From positions 1 through 48,817 of the forward strand of contig JAUIDY010000035.1 of NCBI GenBank assembly GCA_030428385.1: 48,817 bases of DNA, read 5' to 3'. The notes under the pieces were generated by a model, which saw only the letters and a list, made by a program, of their open reading frames with translations, had not been told where the DNA came from and did no database searches. Every line of letters begins with the position of its first letter. Position 1 is the stretch's first letter. A program made the position numbers and the translations under genes. The stretch is from Rhodothermia bacterium. Its GTDB lineage: Bacteria; Bacteroidota; Rhodothermia; Rhodothermales; JAAAOL01. Positions 42,182 through 48,817 of this stretch are shown here, one piece after another.

Positions 42182-43489
42182 ATGCCAAGCAAACGCAACG
42201 TTTACGCCCAGGCCATCTACCGCGAGCCTGCGCCCATTCGAGACTCGGAAAACCCCTTTGAGGCGATGATGGAGCGGTTTAATGTAGCCGCCGAAATCCT
42301 CGAATTAAACTCTGGCTTTTATGAATACCTGTGTACCCCGGCCCATGTCCATATTACGGCGGTGCCCGTCACGATGGACAACGGCGAGATCCGGGTTTTC
42401 GAAGGCATCCGGGTGATTCACAACGAAATACTGGGGCCGTCCAAAGGCGGTATCCGCTATGCCCCTGATGTGTCGCTGGACGAAGTGAAGGCCCTCGCGG
42501 CGTGGATGACATGGAAATGTGCTGTTGTGAGTGTACCATTTGGGGGTGCCAAAGGCGGCGTGGTGTGTAACCCGCGCGAAATGTCGCCGGGAGAACTGGA
42601 ACGCCTGACCCGGCGCTACACCGCCAACATGATCGGGGTGTTTGGCCCGGACAAAGACATCCCCGCGCCGGACATGAACACCAATGAGCAGATCATGGCG
42701 TGGATCCTCGACACGTACTCCATGCACTCGCGGCGTACGGAAAACGCGGTGGTCACGGGTAAACCGATTATGCTCGGCGGTTCGCACGGGCGGAAAGAGG
42801 CCACCGGGCGCGGCGTCATGACCGTGACGCTCGGGGCGATGGCGCGGCTCGGAATGCGGCCCTCGCACTGCCGCGTGGCAGTGCAGGGATTTGGCAACGT
42901 CGGTTCCATTGCCGCCAAGCTGCTGCAAGAGCAAGGCTGCAAAATAGTAGCGGTGAGCGACATCTCGGGCGGTTACTACAACGCCGACGGCCTCGATATT
43001 CAGGCGATGATGGACTATTCCGCCGCCAACCGGGGCTCGCTGGAAGGCTACCGCAACGCCGATCCCATCTCCAACGAAGAACTGCTGACGGCTGACGTCG
43101 AGGTCTTGATTCCTGCGGCCAAAGAGGATCAGATTACCAAGTCGATAGCGCCGCACATCAAGGCGAAAATTATCTCGGAAGGGGCGAACGGCCCGACAAC
43201 GCCTGCTGCCGACGATATTCTCAACGAAAACGGCGTACTGGTTATCCCCGACATCTTGGCCAATGCGGGCGGGGTGACGGTGTCGTACTTCGAGTGGGTG
43301 CAGGACCGGCAGGGTTATTTCTGGTCGCTGGAACGGGTCAACCGCCGCCTCGACCGGATCATGCGGGCCGCCTTTGATGAAGTCTACAACGCCGCGCAAA
43401 AATACGACGTCTCGATGCGGATTGGGGCCTACGTCTTGTCCATCGACAAGGTCGCGAGTGCGTTGCGGATACGTGGGATTTACGCGTAG
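42182..43489 (+). CDS. gdhA: Glutamate dehydrogenase (Glu/Leu/Phe/Val family)
   Basis: The 435-residue enzyme interconverts glutamate and 2-oxoglutarate plus ammonia using NAD(P). The N-terminal substrate domain contains [40 protein letters not shown] with the catalytic Lys pair, and [17 protein letters not shown]. The Rossmann part contains [17 protein letters not shown], and [13 protein letters not shown] and [16 protein letters not shown] follow. The length fits the hexameric family. It lies alone on the plus strand, with 196 nt upstream carrying a 12-bp palindrome, and is convergent with the flavoprotein gene 21 nt beyond its stop. Symbol gdhA is used for the family. Confidence 0.95.
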   Translation: MPSKRNVYAQAIYREPAPIRDSENPFEAMMERFNVAAEILELNSGFYEYLCTPAHVHITAVPVTMDNGEIRVFEGIRVIHNEILGPSKGGIRYAPDVSLDEVKALAAWMTWKCAVVSVPFGGAKGGVVCNPREMSPGELERLTRRYTANMIGVFGPDKDIPAPDMNTNEQIMAWILDTYSMHSRRTENAVVTGKPIMLGGSHGRKEATGRGVMTVTLGAMARLGMRPSHCRVAVQGFGNVGSIAAKLLQEQGCKIVAVSDISGGYYNADGLDIQAMMDYSAANRGSLEGYRNADPISNEELLTADVEVLIPAAKEDQITKSIAPHIKAKIISEGANGPTTPAADDILNENGVLVIPDILANAGGVTVSYFEWVQDRQGYFWSLERVNRRLDRIMRAAFDEVYNAAQKYDVSMRIGAYVLSIDKVASALRIRGIYA

Positions 43490-43510
43490 GCGCTGAAAAG
43501 GGCACGGCTG

Positions 43511-44569
43511 CTACGCCACCCGTATTTCTTTGGGAATTCGGTCGGGGTTGGCAAAGACTTCGGGAAGGAGCGATGCGAGGAGGGGGGCCATCAGCACCCC
43601 TTTAGAGCCGAGGGCCGTAAAAACCCAGATGCGCTGGCTCGGCGATACGGGGCCGAGCAGGGGTAGGCGGGTACGTGCCGTAACACGTACGCCTGCCCGG
43701 GCTTCCAGCACCGTGGCGTCAGCCAGGGCGGGAAGGGCATGGGTGGCTTTTTCAAGGATAAGCCGGGTTTGTGTGTCGGAAGGCGACAGGTCGGCAAACG
43801 TATGTTCGTAGGAACTGCCCACAACAGCGGTGTTGCCGGTCGGGACTACATAGCCACTGCCTGCTAGCGGCAGCGGAAGCGGCTCTGGAAGGGTGACGTG
43901 TACCGTTTGGCCCTTGACGCCGTGCAGCCGCAGGAGCGGAAACAGCGGAAACGGGTGCAAACCCCATCCGAGGGCGAGTACGACGCGCCGGAACTCAAAA
44001 CGCACCGGGGAGCCACCAAGCACGGCATCAACGAAAGCACCGTTTGCCGTTTCGCCCCAGTGAAGGGCCGGGGTGTGCGGAGAGAAGGTAGCCCCCTGTC
44101 GAACAGCTTGTTGCAGGACAGCTTCCACCATCAGCGGGACCGCCAGCGCCCCACCCTGGCGCACATGCAGGGTGCCAAAGGGAGCCGCGAGCCAGGGAAA
44201 CCGCTCCTGCGAGGCCGACGCCGCGATCCAGGTGCCATGGGCAGAACGTTTGTTCGCCGCTTCTTGAAAGAGTGCGGCTTGGGGTTCTGTTTGCGCAGGC
44301 CGCAGCAAGCCGCCCGTGGAGAAAAGCGACGGGACCTGGGCGTGTGCCAGGGTTTGATGCAAGGCGTCGAGGGCCGCCTCGGCGCGCCACATCTGCTTGG
44401 CTTTTTGACTGGGCAGTGGGTTCGCCAGCCCCGCCGATGCCCCGGACGCTCCGCTGGCTGCCTCTCCCGCGTCGATCACCACGACCTCTTCATGGCGGCT
44501 GAGTGTGAGGGCGGCGCAGGCACCAGCCAGCCCGGCTCCCACAATAAGGGTGTCACCTGTCGTTTTCAC
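43511..44569 (-). CDS. DAO-family FAD-dependent oxidoreductase
   Basis: The 352-residue protein has an N-terminal Rossmann motif (DTLIVGAGLAGACAALTLSR) and the acidic end of strand 2 (VVVIDAG), as in D-amino-acid oxidase, glycine oxidase and the MnmC C-terminal domain. Other blocks: GASGASAGLANPLPSQKAKQ, VVLALGWGLHPFPLFPL, GSSYEHTF and VTARTRLPLLGPV before the C-terminal GSKGVLMAPLLA. Its gene is divergent from thiO, a member of the same superfamily, with 150 nt between starts. The substrate is unknown; it might oxidise an amino acid or N-methylated amine. No symbol is assigned. Confidence 0.88.
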   Translation of the reverse strand: MKTTGDTLIVGAGLAGACAALTLSRHEEVVVIDAGEAASGASGASAGLANPLPSQKAKQMWRAEAALDALHQTLAHAQVPSLFSTGGLLRPAQTEPQAALFQEAANKRSAHGTWIAASASQERFPWLAAPFGTLHVRQGGALAVPLMVEAVLQQAVRQGATFSPHTPALHWGETANGAFVDAVLGGSPVRFEFRRVVLALGWGLHPFPLFPLLRLHGVKGQTVHVTLPEPLPLPLAGSGYVVPTGNTAVVGSSYEHTFADLSPSDTQTRLILEKATHALPALADATVLEARAGVRVTARTRLPLLGPVSPSQRIWVFTALGSKGVLMAPLLASLLPEVFANPDRIPKEIRVA

Positions 44570-44719
44570 GGAGAATAAGCTGATCTGAGGAGGCTAGCGG
44601 TTGTACAATATAGCGCTGGCTGCCAGGTCTTTCAGGTTGGCAAGCCACAGGCTTTGAGGCTATCCGCTTTTCGATTCCACCAGATGACGCAGGCATTGCC
44701 TGCCCACGACGTGCAGTCC

Positions 44720-45859
44720 ATGACAAACCAACCCGTGCTTATTGTTGGCGGCGGCGTGATTGGCCTCGCGATTGGTTGGGAACTGGCCCGTACCGGCCAG
44801 CCGGTACATATCTTCGACCGGGACGCAGTGGGGCACGGCACCTCATGGCTGGCCGCGGGCATGCTGGCACCCGATGCCGAGATCCAGTTTGAAGAAATCG
44901 AACTCTACCACTTCAACCGCGAAAGCCTGCGCCGCTGGCCCGCTTTCGCAGCCGCTGTAGAAGCCGCCAGCGGGCAAGCCGTGGACTACCGGGACGATGG
45001 GACCTTGCTCGTCGCCGACGACCGCGACAGCGCCGAGGCGTTGCGGCGGCGCTACGACTTCCAGCGGGCCCACGGACTGGATGTGTCGTGGCTGACGGGA
45101 GCCGAGGCGTTGGAGATTGAGCCTTTTCTGGCTCCGCGCTTGTCGGCAGCGGTGTTTGCCCCCTCGGATCATCAGGTGGACAACCGGCGGTTGATCCAGG
45201 CGCTACGGACAGCGTTTGAAAAAAGTGGCGGCATCGTGCACGAACACACCGCCATACAAGCCGTGGTGCCGGATGCCAATGCCCCCGCCGTGGTTACGGC
45301 TGCTGGGGATATCGTCGCGGGTTCGCATGTACTGGTGGCGGCTGGGGTGTGGTCGCGAAACTTCGATGGCCTTTCGCCCGAAGCCCGTCCCCCCGTGCGT
45401 CCCGTCAAAGGGCAGATGCTGGAGTTGCGCATCGAGCGCCCGTTTGGGCTCCGGCATGTGGTGCGGGGTCCCGACGCCTACCTGGCTCCCAAAAGCGACG
45501 GGCGACTGCTGGTGGGGGCGACCAGCGAAGAACGTGGCTTCGACACCGACGTGACAGCGGGTGGCTTGTACAAGGTGCTTGAAGGAGCCTGGGAAGTGGT
45601 GCCAGGGATTTATGACCTGCCTGTGACCAACACCTGGGCAGGGCTGCGTCCGGGGAGCCGCGACCATGCGCCCTTGCTGGGCCCCTCCGCCGATCCCGGA
45701 ATCTTGTTTGCAACCGGGCATTACCGCCACGGCATCCTGTTGGCACCCCTCACCGCGCAAGAGATGGCCCGGTTGGTGGTTACGGGAGAAACCTCCGCTT
45801 GGATCGCACCGTTTTCTCCCCAGCGTTTTAGGCTCCCCCATCAACCGGCAAATCCATGA
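44720..45859 (+). CDS. thiO: Glycine oxidase (thiamin thiazole pathway)
   Basis: The 379-residue protein from ATG 44720 has the FAD fold LIVGGGVIGLAIGWELARTG, the acidic strand HIFDRD, GTSWLAAGMLAPDAEIQFE, and later GVWSRNF, LLVGATSEERGFDT and NTWAGLRPGSRDHAPLLG. ThiO oxidises glycine to dehydroglycine, a building block of the thiazole. The gene begins the run thiO-thiS-thiG-(thiE/tenI-like)-thiD; ATGA joins it to thiS. The open frame to 44654 adds 22 unlikely residues. I saw no THI-box (TPP riboswitch) in the 150 nt before it, although I could not model RNA folding. Confidence 0.92.
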   Translation: MTNQPVLIVGGGVIGLAIGWELARTGQPVHIFDRDAVGHGTSWLAAGMLAPDAEIQFEEIELYHFNRESLRRWPAFAAAVEAASGQAVDYRDDGTLLVADDRDSAEALRRRYDFQRAHGLDVSWLTGAEALEIEPFLAPRLSAAVFAPSDHQVDNRRLIQALRTAFEKSGGIVHEHTAIQAVVPDANAPAVVTAAGDIVAGSHVLVAAGVWSRNFDGLSPEARPPVRPVKGQMLELRIERPFGLRHVVRGPDAYLAPKSDGRLLVGATSEERGFDTDVTAGGLYKVLEGAWEVVPGIYDLPVTNTWAGLRPGSRDHAPLLGPSADPGILFATGHYRHGILLAPLTAQEMARLVVTGETSAWIAPFSPQRFRLPHQPANP

Positions 45860-46086
45860 GTGTGGCGATCGATCAGGTTCCGATTTTTTTAAACGGCGAA
45901 GCAACACACATTCCGGGCAGCATGTCGCTTCCGGCGTTGCTGGAAACGCTCGACATCGACCCTGCGACGGTGCGGGGTATTGCCGTGGCGATTAACGACG
46001 AAGTGGTGCGCCGAAAGCTGTGGGCAGAAACCATAATCACCGAAGGCGACCGGGTAGAGATCGTCACCGCCACGCAGGGAGGCTGA
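45856..46086 (+). CDS. thiS: Sulfur carrier protein ThiS
   Basis: A 76-residue ubiquitin-like protein with the C-terminal Gly-Gly (TATQGG) that is adenylated, thiocarboxylated and used as sulfur donor for the thiazole. The fold is supported by IFLNGEATHIPGSMSLPALL and GIAVAINDEVVRRKLW and VEIVTATQGG. The start overlaps the thiO stop (ATGA), and thiG begins 3 nt after its stop. The activating enzyme ThiF is not found next to it in this window. Confidence 0.93.
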   Translation: MSVAIDQVPIFLNGEATHIPGSMSLPALLETLDIDPATVRGIAVAINDEVVRRKLWAETIITEGDRVEIVTATQGG

Positions 46087-46089
46087 ATC

Positions 46090-46914
46090 ATGATCGCTAC
46101 CGAATCGCTCAACAATGGCACCGTTGTGCAGACGGCCGCCGACGTACTCCAGATCGGCGACCACGCCTTTCGCTCGCGGCTGCTGGTGGGTACGAGCGGG
46201 TACCCAAGCCCCCAGGTGATGTTGGAGGCGCTTGATGCGGCCGGGGCCGAACTGGTTACCGTTGCTGTGCGCCGCGTGAACCTGCATGATCAGGGCGAAG
46301 AAAGTATGCTGGGGCTGTTACAAGCCGGGGGGTACACGTTGCTGCCCAACACAGCGGGCTGTTTCACGGCCAAAGAAGCGGTGTTGGTGGCGCAACTTGC
46401 CCGCGAACTGCTCGATACCAACCTCGTCAAACTTGAAGTTATCGGCGACGACGAAACGCTGCTGCCCGACAGCGAGCAACTGCTCAAGGCCGCCAAAACG
46501 CTCATCGACGACGACTTCGTGGTGTGTGCCTACAGCAACGACGACCCCATCGTGTGCCGTAAGCTGGCCGACCTGGGTTGTGCCGCCGTGATGCCATTGG
46601 CCTCGCCGATTGGCAGTGGCATGGGCCTTGTTAATCCCTACAACCTGGCCCTCATCCGCGAACTCTTGCCCGAGACGACGCTGCTGGTAGATGCCGGTAT
46701 CGGTACCGCCAGCGATGCTATGCGGGCCATGGAACTGGGCTACGATGGTATCCTGCTCAACACCGCCATTTCGGGCGCCCAGCACCCCGTAGCCATGGCG
46801 ACCGCGATGCGCCATGCCGTAGACGGCGGGCGGCTCTCGTTTCAGGCGGGGCGCATTCCGCGCCGGTTTTATGCCCAGGCCTCGTCGCCGCTCGAAGGTC
46901 GCATCGCGTCGTGA
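46090..46914 (+). CDS. thiG: Thiazole synthase
   Basis: The 274-residue TIM-barrel enzyme combines deoxyxylulose 5-phosphate, dehydroglycine and ThiS-bound sulfur into the thiazole phosphate. Motifs: [28 protein letters not shown], the Schiff-base Lys114 in [34 protein letters not shown] and PLLVDAG-like [20 protein letters not shown], ending with [12 protein letters not shown]. The N terminus is a little longer than usual. It begins 3 nt after thiS and its stop overlaps the next start (GTGA), so the group is translated as one unit. Confidence 0.95.
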   Translation: MIATESLNNGTVVQTAADVLQIGDHAFRSRLLVGTSGYPSPQVMLEALDAAGAELVTVAVRRVNLHDQGEESMLGLLQAGGYTLLPNTAGCFTAKEAVLVAQLARELLDTNLVKLEVIGDDETLLPDSEQLLKAAKTLIDDDFVVCAYSNDDPIVCRKLADLGCAAVMPLASPIGSGMGLVNPYNLALIRELLPETTLLVDAGIGTASDAMRAMELGYDGILLNTAISGAQHPVAMATAMRHAVDGGRLSFQAGRIPRRFYAQASSPLEGRIAS

Positions 46915-47606
46915 AAGCGGGGAGGGAAGGAGAACGCGGAAAGGACAAAGCGGGGATGCCTCGGTTGGTGTTGGTGGCGGATAGGTTTACAGAGGCAGAC
47001 CGGGCAGAGCGGGTGGTGGAAGCTGTCAAGGCGGGGGTGCGGTGGGTACATCTGCGTGATCATGGTGCGGAAACGGGCGTTTTTGAAGAGGCGGCCCATG
47101 TGCTTGTCCATCGACTCCGTGCGAGGACGCCATCGGTACAGGTTACCATCAATGCGCGTTTGGAAACGGCTTTAATGCTAGAGGTGGGGTTTCACACCGG
47201 GATTCGCGGACCGTCTCTGCACGAAGCGCGGAAGCACATGAGGCCGGGTGCCGTGCTTGGTTTTTCGGCGCATACGCTGGAAGAAGCCCAGCAGGCCGTT
47301 GCGCAGGGAGCGGATTATCTGTTTTACAGCCCCGTTTTTCCCACGACCAGCAAGCCAACTGCACCGGCAGTGGGCCTTGAGGCGCTGGAAATCGCGTGCC
47401 GTTTCGTCGCACCGGTTCCGGTGTTTGCGCTGGGTGGCATCCGCCCCGAGCATGAGGTGGCATGCCTGAACGCGGGTGCCTACGGGGTCGCCGTGCTGTC
47501 CGGCATCATGGACGCCACCGATCCTGCACCGGCCGTGCAAGCCTACCTCACAGCCCTGAATCCTCGAAGCCAGCAACGCGATAGATCCTCCAGGACACAC
47601 CAGTAG
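46911..47606 (+). CDS. ThiE/TenI-family protein (thiamin phosphate synthase or thiazole tautomerase)
   Basis: The 231-residue product (GTG start overlapping the thiG stop) has the ThiE/TenI TIM-barrel: [61 protein letters not shown] and FALGGI. ThiE joins thiazole and pyrimidine phosphates; TenI tautomerises the thiazole made by ThiG. At places where ThiE usually has Lys in REK, Asp in INDD and Asp in HxGQ(E/D)D, this protein has RDH, NAR and HTGIRG. The His in SAHT is kept. This pattern fits TenI better than ThiE, as does its position among thiO, thiS, thiG and thiD. The comparison is from memory and needs an alignment. Confidence 0.85.
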   Translation: MKAGREGERGKDKAGMPRLVLVADRFTEADRAERVVEAVKAGVRWVHLRDHGAETGVFEEAAHVLVHRLRARTPSVQVTINARLETALMLEVGFHTGIRGPSLHEARKHMRPGAVLGFSAHTLEEAQQAVAQGADYLFYSPVFPTTSKPTAPAVGLEALEIACRFVAPVPVFALGGIRPEHEVACLNAGAYGVAVLSGIMDATDPAPAVQAYLTALNPRSQQRDRSSRTHQ

Positions 47607-47669
47607 ACCACCCGCGCTGGACCATTGCCCCCTCACGTTTTACGATTCACATCCTCACGTTTCAATAAG

Positions 47670-48509
47670 ATGAAAGTAGCCCTCACGATAGCAGGCAGCG
47701 ATTCGAGCGGTGGCGCGGGCATCCAGGCCGACATCAAGGCGATGCAGGCCAATGGCGTCTATGCGGCGTCGGTGCTTACGGCCATCACCGCACAGAACAC
47801 CCAGGCGGTCACGGCAGCGCATGATCTCCCGTTGGACCTGATCAACGCGCAGCTTGATGCTGTTTTCGATGACCTAACCATTCGCGCTACCAAAACCGGC
47901 ATGTTGTCCTCTACGGGCATCATTGAAGTGGTGGCGTCACAAATCGAACGGCGTGGGGTGGCCCCGCTTGTTGTCGATCCCGTAATGATTTCGAAGAGCG
48001 GCTTTGCGTTGCTTAAGCCCGATGCGGTTGCCACGTTAAAAACACAACTGCTTCCGCTGGCGACGGTGGTGACGCCCAACGCGCACGAAGCTGCGCATCT
48101 GACGGGGCGCACGCTGCAGACGGTAGACGAAGCCAAAGAGGTTGCCCGGCAGATCCATGATCTTGGCTCCCAGGCGGTGCTGATCAAGGGAGGGCATCTC
48201 GATGCGGAGGAAGACGCCGTGGATGTGTTGTTTGATGGCAGCGGCTTTCATGTGTGGCGCACCGAACGCATCGACACGCCCCACACACACGGGACGGGGT
48301 GTACGTATGCCGCTTCCATCGCGGCCAACCTGGCGAAGGGGTTTGATCTTTTTACCAGCATCGATCGGGCGAAGCGGTATGTTACGGGAGCCATCCGGCA
48401 TGGCTTGCCGCTGGGCAAGGGGCACGGCCCGACGCATCACTTCTACTTTCTCAAGGGCTCTGGGCTTTTTCCCGCAGACGATGAAGCAAAGCCAACGGCG
48501 AAGGTCTAG
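47670..48509 (+). CDS. thiD: Hydroxymethylpyrimidine/phosphomethylpyrimidine kinase
   Basis: The 279-residue ribokinase-fold enzyme phosphorylates hydroxymethylpyrimidine and its monophosphate to the diphosphate needed for thiamin assembly. Motifs: ALTIAGSDSSGGAGIQADIK at the N terminus, KTGMLSS, LVVDPVMISKSG, VTPNAHEAAHLTG, and the catalytic loop THGTGCTYAASIAANLA. The C-terminal part ends near GPTHHFY. I chose ATG 47670 because the family sequence begins there; the ORF back to 47625 lacks likeness. It lies 63 nt beyond the ThiE/TenI-like stop and may be a separate transcriptional unit. Confidence 0.95.
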   Translation: MKVALTIAGSDSSGGAGIQADIKAMQANGVYAASVLTAITAQNTQAVTAAHDLPLDLINAQLDAVFDDLTIRATKTGMLSSTGIIEVVASQIERRGVAPLVVDPVMISKSGFALLKPDAVATLKTQLLPLATVVTPNAHEAAHLTGRTLQTVDEAKEVARQIHDLGSQAVLIKGGHLDAEEDAVDVLFDGSGFHVWRTERIDTPHTHGTGCTYAASIAANLAKGFDLFTSIDRAKRYVTGAIRHGLPLGKGHGPTHHFYFLKGSGLFPADDEAKPTAKV

Positions 48510-48667
48510 GAGGTCCCCATTCCGAGTGGCGGTTGGTACTCGAAGTCGAGGTCTTAACCACGCTTTCATTTGCAGGGCGAAGGAAAACGATCTATCTTCT
48601 TGCCCCTTCACCGAACCGCCCGAAACCATCGTTTCGAGATCGCGTTCGACCCACTTATTGCAGCCAC

Positions 48668-48744
<77 letters not shown>

Positions 48745-48746
48745 CC

Positions 48747-48792
48747 AAAAACGGCCTAAATGAAGCATAATTGCGGATTTTAGGCCGTTTTT
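48747..48792 (+). terminator. Intrinsic terminator after tRNA-Arg
   Basis: AAAAACGGCCTAAA (48747-48760) and TTTAGGCCGTTTTT (48779-48792) form a perfect 14-bp stem with an 18-nt loop; the last five T are followed by CTTTTC, giving a T-rich tail. It starts 2 nt after the CCA end of the tRNA. Confidence 0.92.
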
Positions 48793-48817
48793 CTTTTCTG
48801 CTCTTCTGTCCGCATCT

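Noticed and set aside
44580-44719. Possible TPP riboswitch before thiO
   Set aside because: I looked for CTGAGA-like and GAACCTGA-like elements and saw only a loose GCTGATCTGAGGAGG at the left edge, without the matching second arm.

Overview
The window looks like chromosomal DNA of a GC-rich member of the Bacteroidota/Rhodothermota group, probably a Rhodothermales-type bacterium. Support: a 2,723-residue exported protein with a C-terminal type IX secretion (T9SS) sorting domain; an ECF sigma/FecR/TonB-dependent receptor/DUF4249 locus; a TPR-linked hybrid two-component regulator with an AraC-type output domain; a truncated protein ending in a dockerin-like GRGSQVP tail; and a proline-rich TonB. 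This placement is inference from gene families; no marker gene such as 16S rRNA is present.

Layout. 1-216 is the tail of a large secreted protein. 535-12612 holds a sensor/kinase/regulator fusion followed by the giant repeat protein (FG-GAP repeats, five CSLREA/beta-helix modules, T9SS tail). 12889-16166 holds a two-domain fasciclin protein and a LytS/LytTR-type two-component pair. 16185-20153 (minus) holds glpD, an OafA-like acyltransferase and a 52-residue DUF5989 protein. 20422-23761 holds two paralogous MacB-type permeases and rpiA. 23825-30081 (minus) holds tonB, a frameshifted remnant of a second TonB domain, and a run of envelope and maintenance genes (VanZ-like, nnr, an Ig-like lipoprotein, an unknown exported protein, an anchored YbjN-like protein). 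30257-36771 is a compact plus-strand module: ECF sigma, FecR anti-sigma, two lipoproteins (one an M23 peptidase), a receptor with an STN domain, and a DUF4249 lipoprotein. 37131-41985 (minus) holds a DUF5684 membrane protein, a Ser/Thr kinase with an NTF2-like tail, alanine dehydrogenase and a SpoU methyltransferase. 42182-43489 is glutamate dehydrogenase. 43511-44569 (minus) is a DAO-family flavoprotein, divergent from a thiamin cluster (thiO, thiS, thiG, a ThiE/TenI protein, thiD) at 44720-48509. The window ends with tRNA-Arg(ACG) and its terminator.

How the genes fit together. The sigma/FecR/receptor module is a cell-surface signalling and uptake unit: the STN domain of the receptor would signal to FecR, which controls the sigma factor, and the nearby TonB could supply energy. 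The thi cluster makes the thiazole half of thiamin and phosphorylates the pyrimidine half; gene order resembles the Bacillus tenI-thiO-thiS-thiG-thiF-thiD set without thiF, and the ThiE-like protein has TenI-like changes. Ald and GdhA are both NAD(P)-linked amino-acid dehydrogenases, here on opposite strands.

Non-coding structure includes four convincing hairpin terminators, a GC-rich MITE-like element between the M23 and receptor genes, a cluster of three decayed copies of a REP/MITE-like repeat at 36831-37011, an AGGTC/GACCT-rich linker between the two permeases, and a 12-bp perfect palindrome upstream of gdhA. I found no CRISPR array, transposase, phage gene or classical defence system. 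The least conventional items are the DUF5989-acyltransferase pair, the M23 lipoprotein inside the sigma/FecR/receptor operon, the C-terminal domain of the fasciclin protein, and the TonB remnant.
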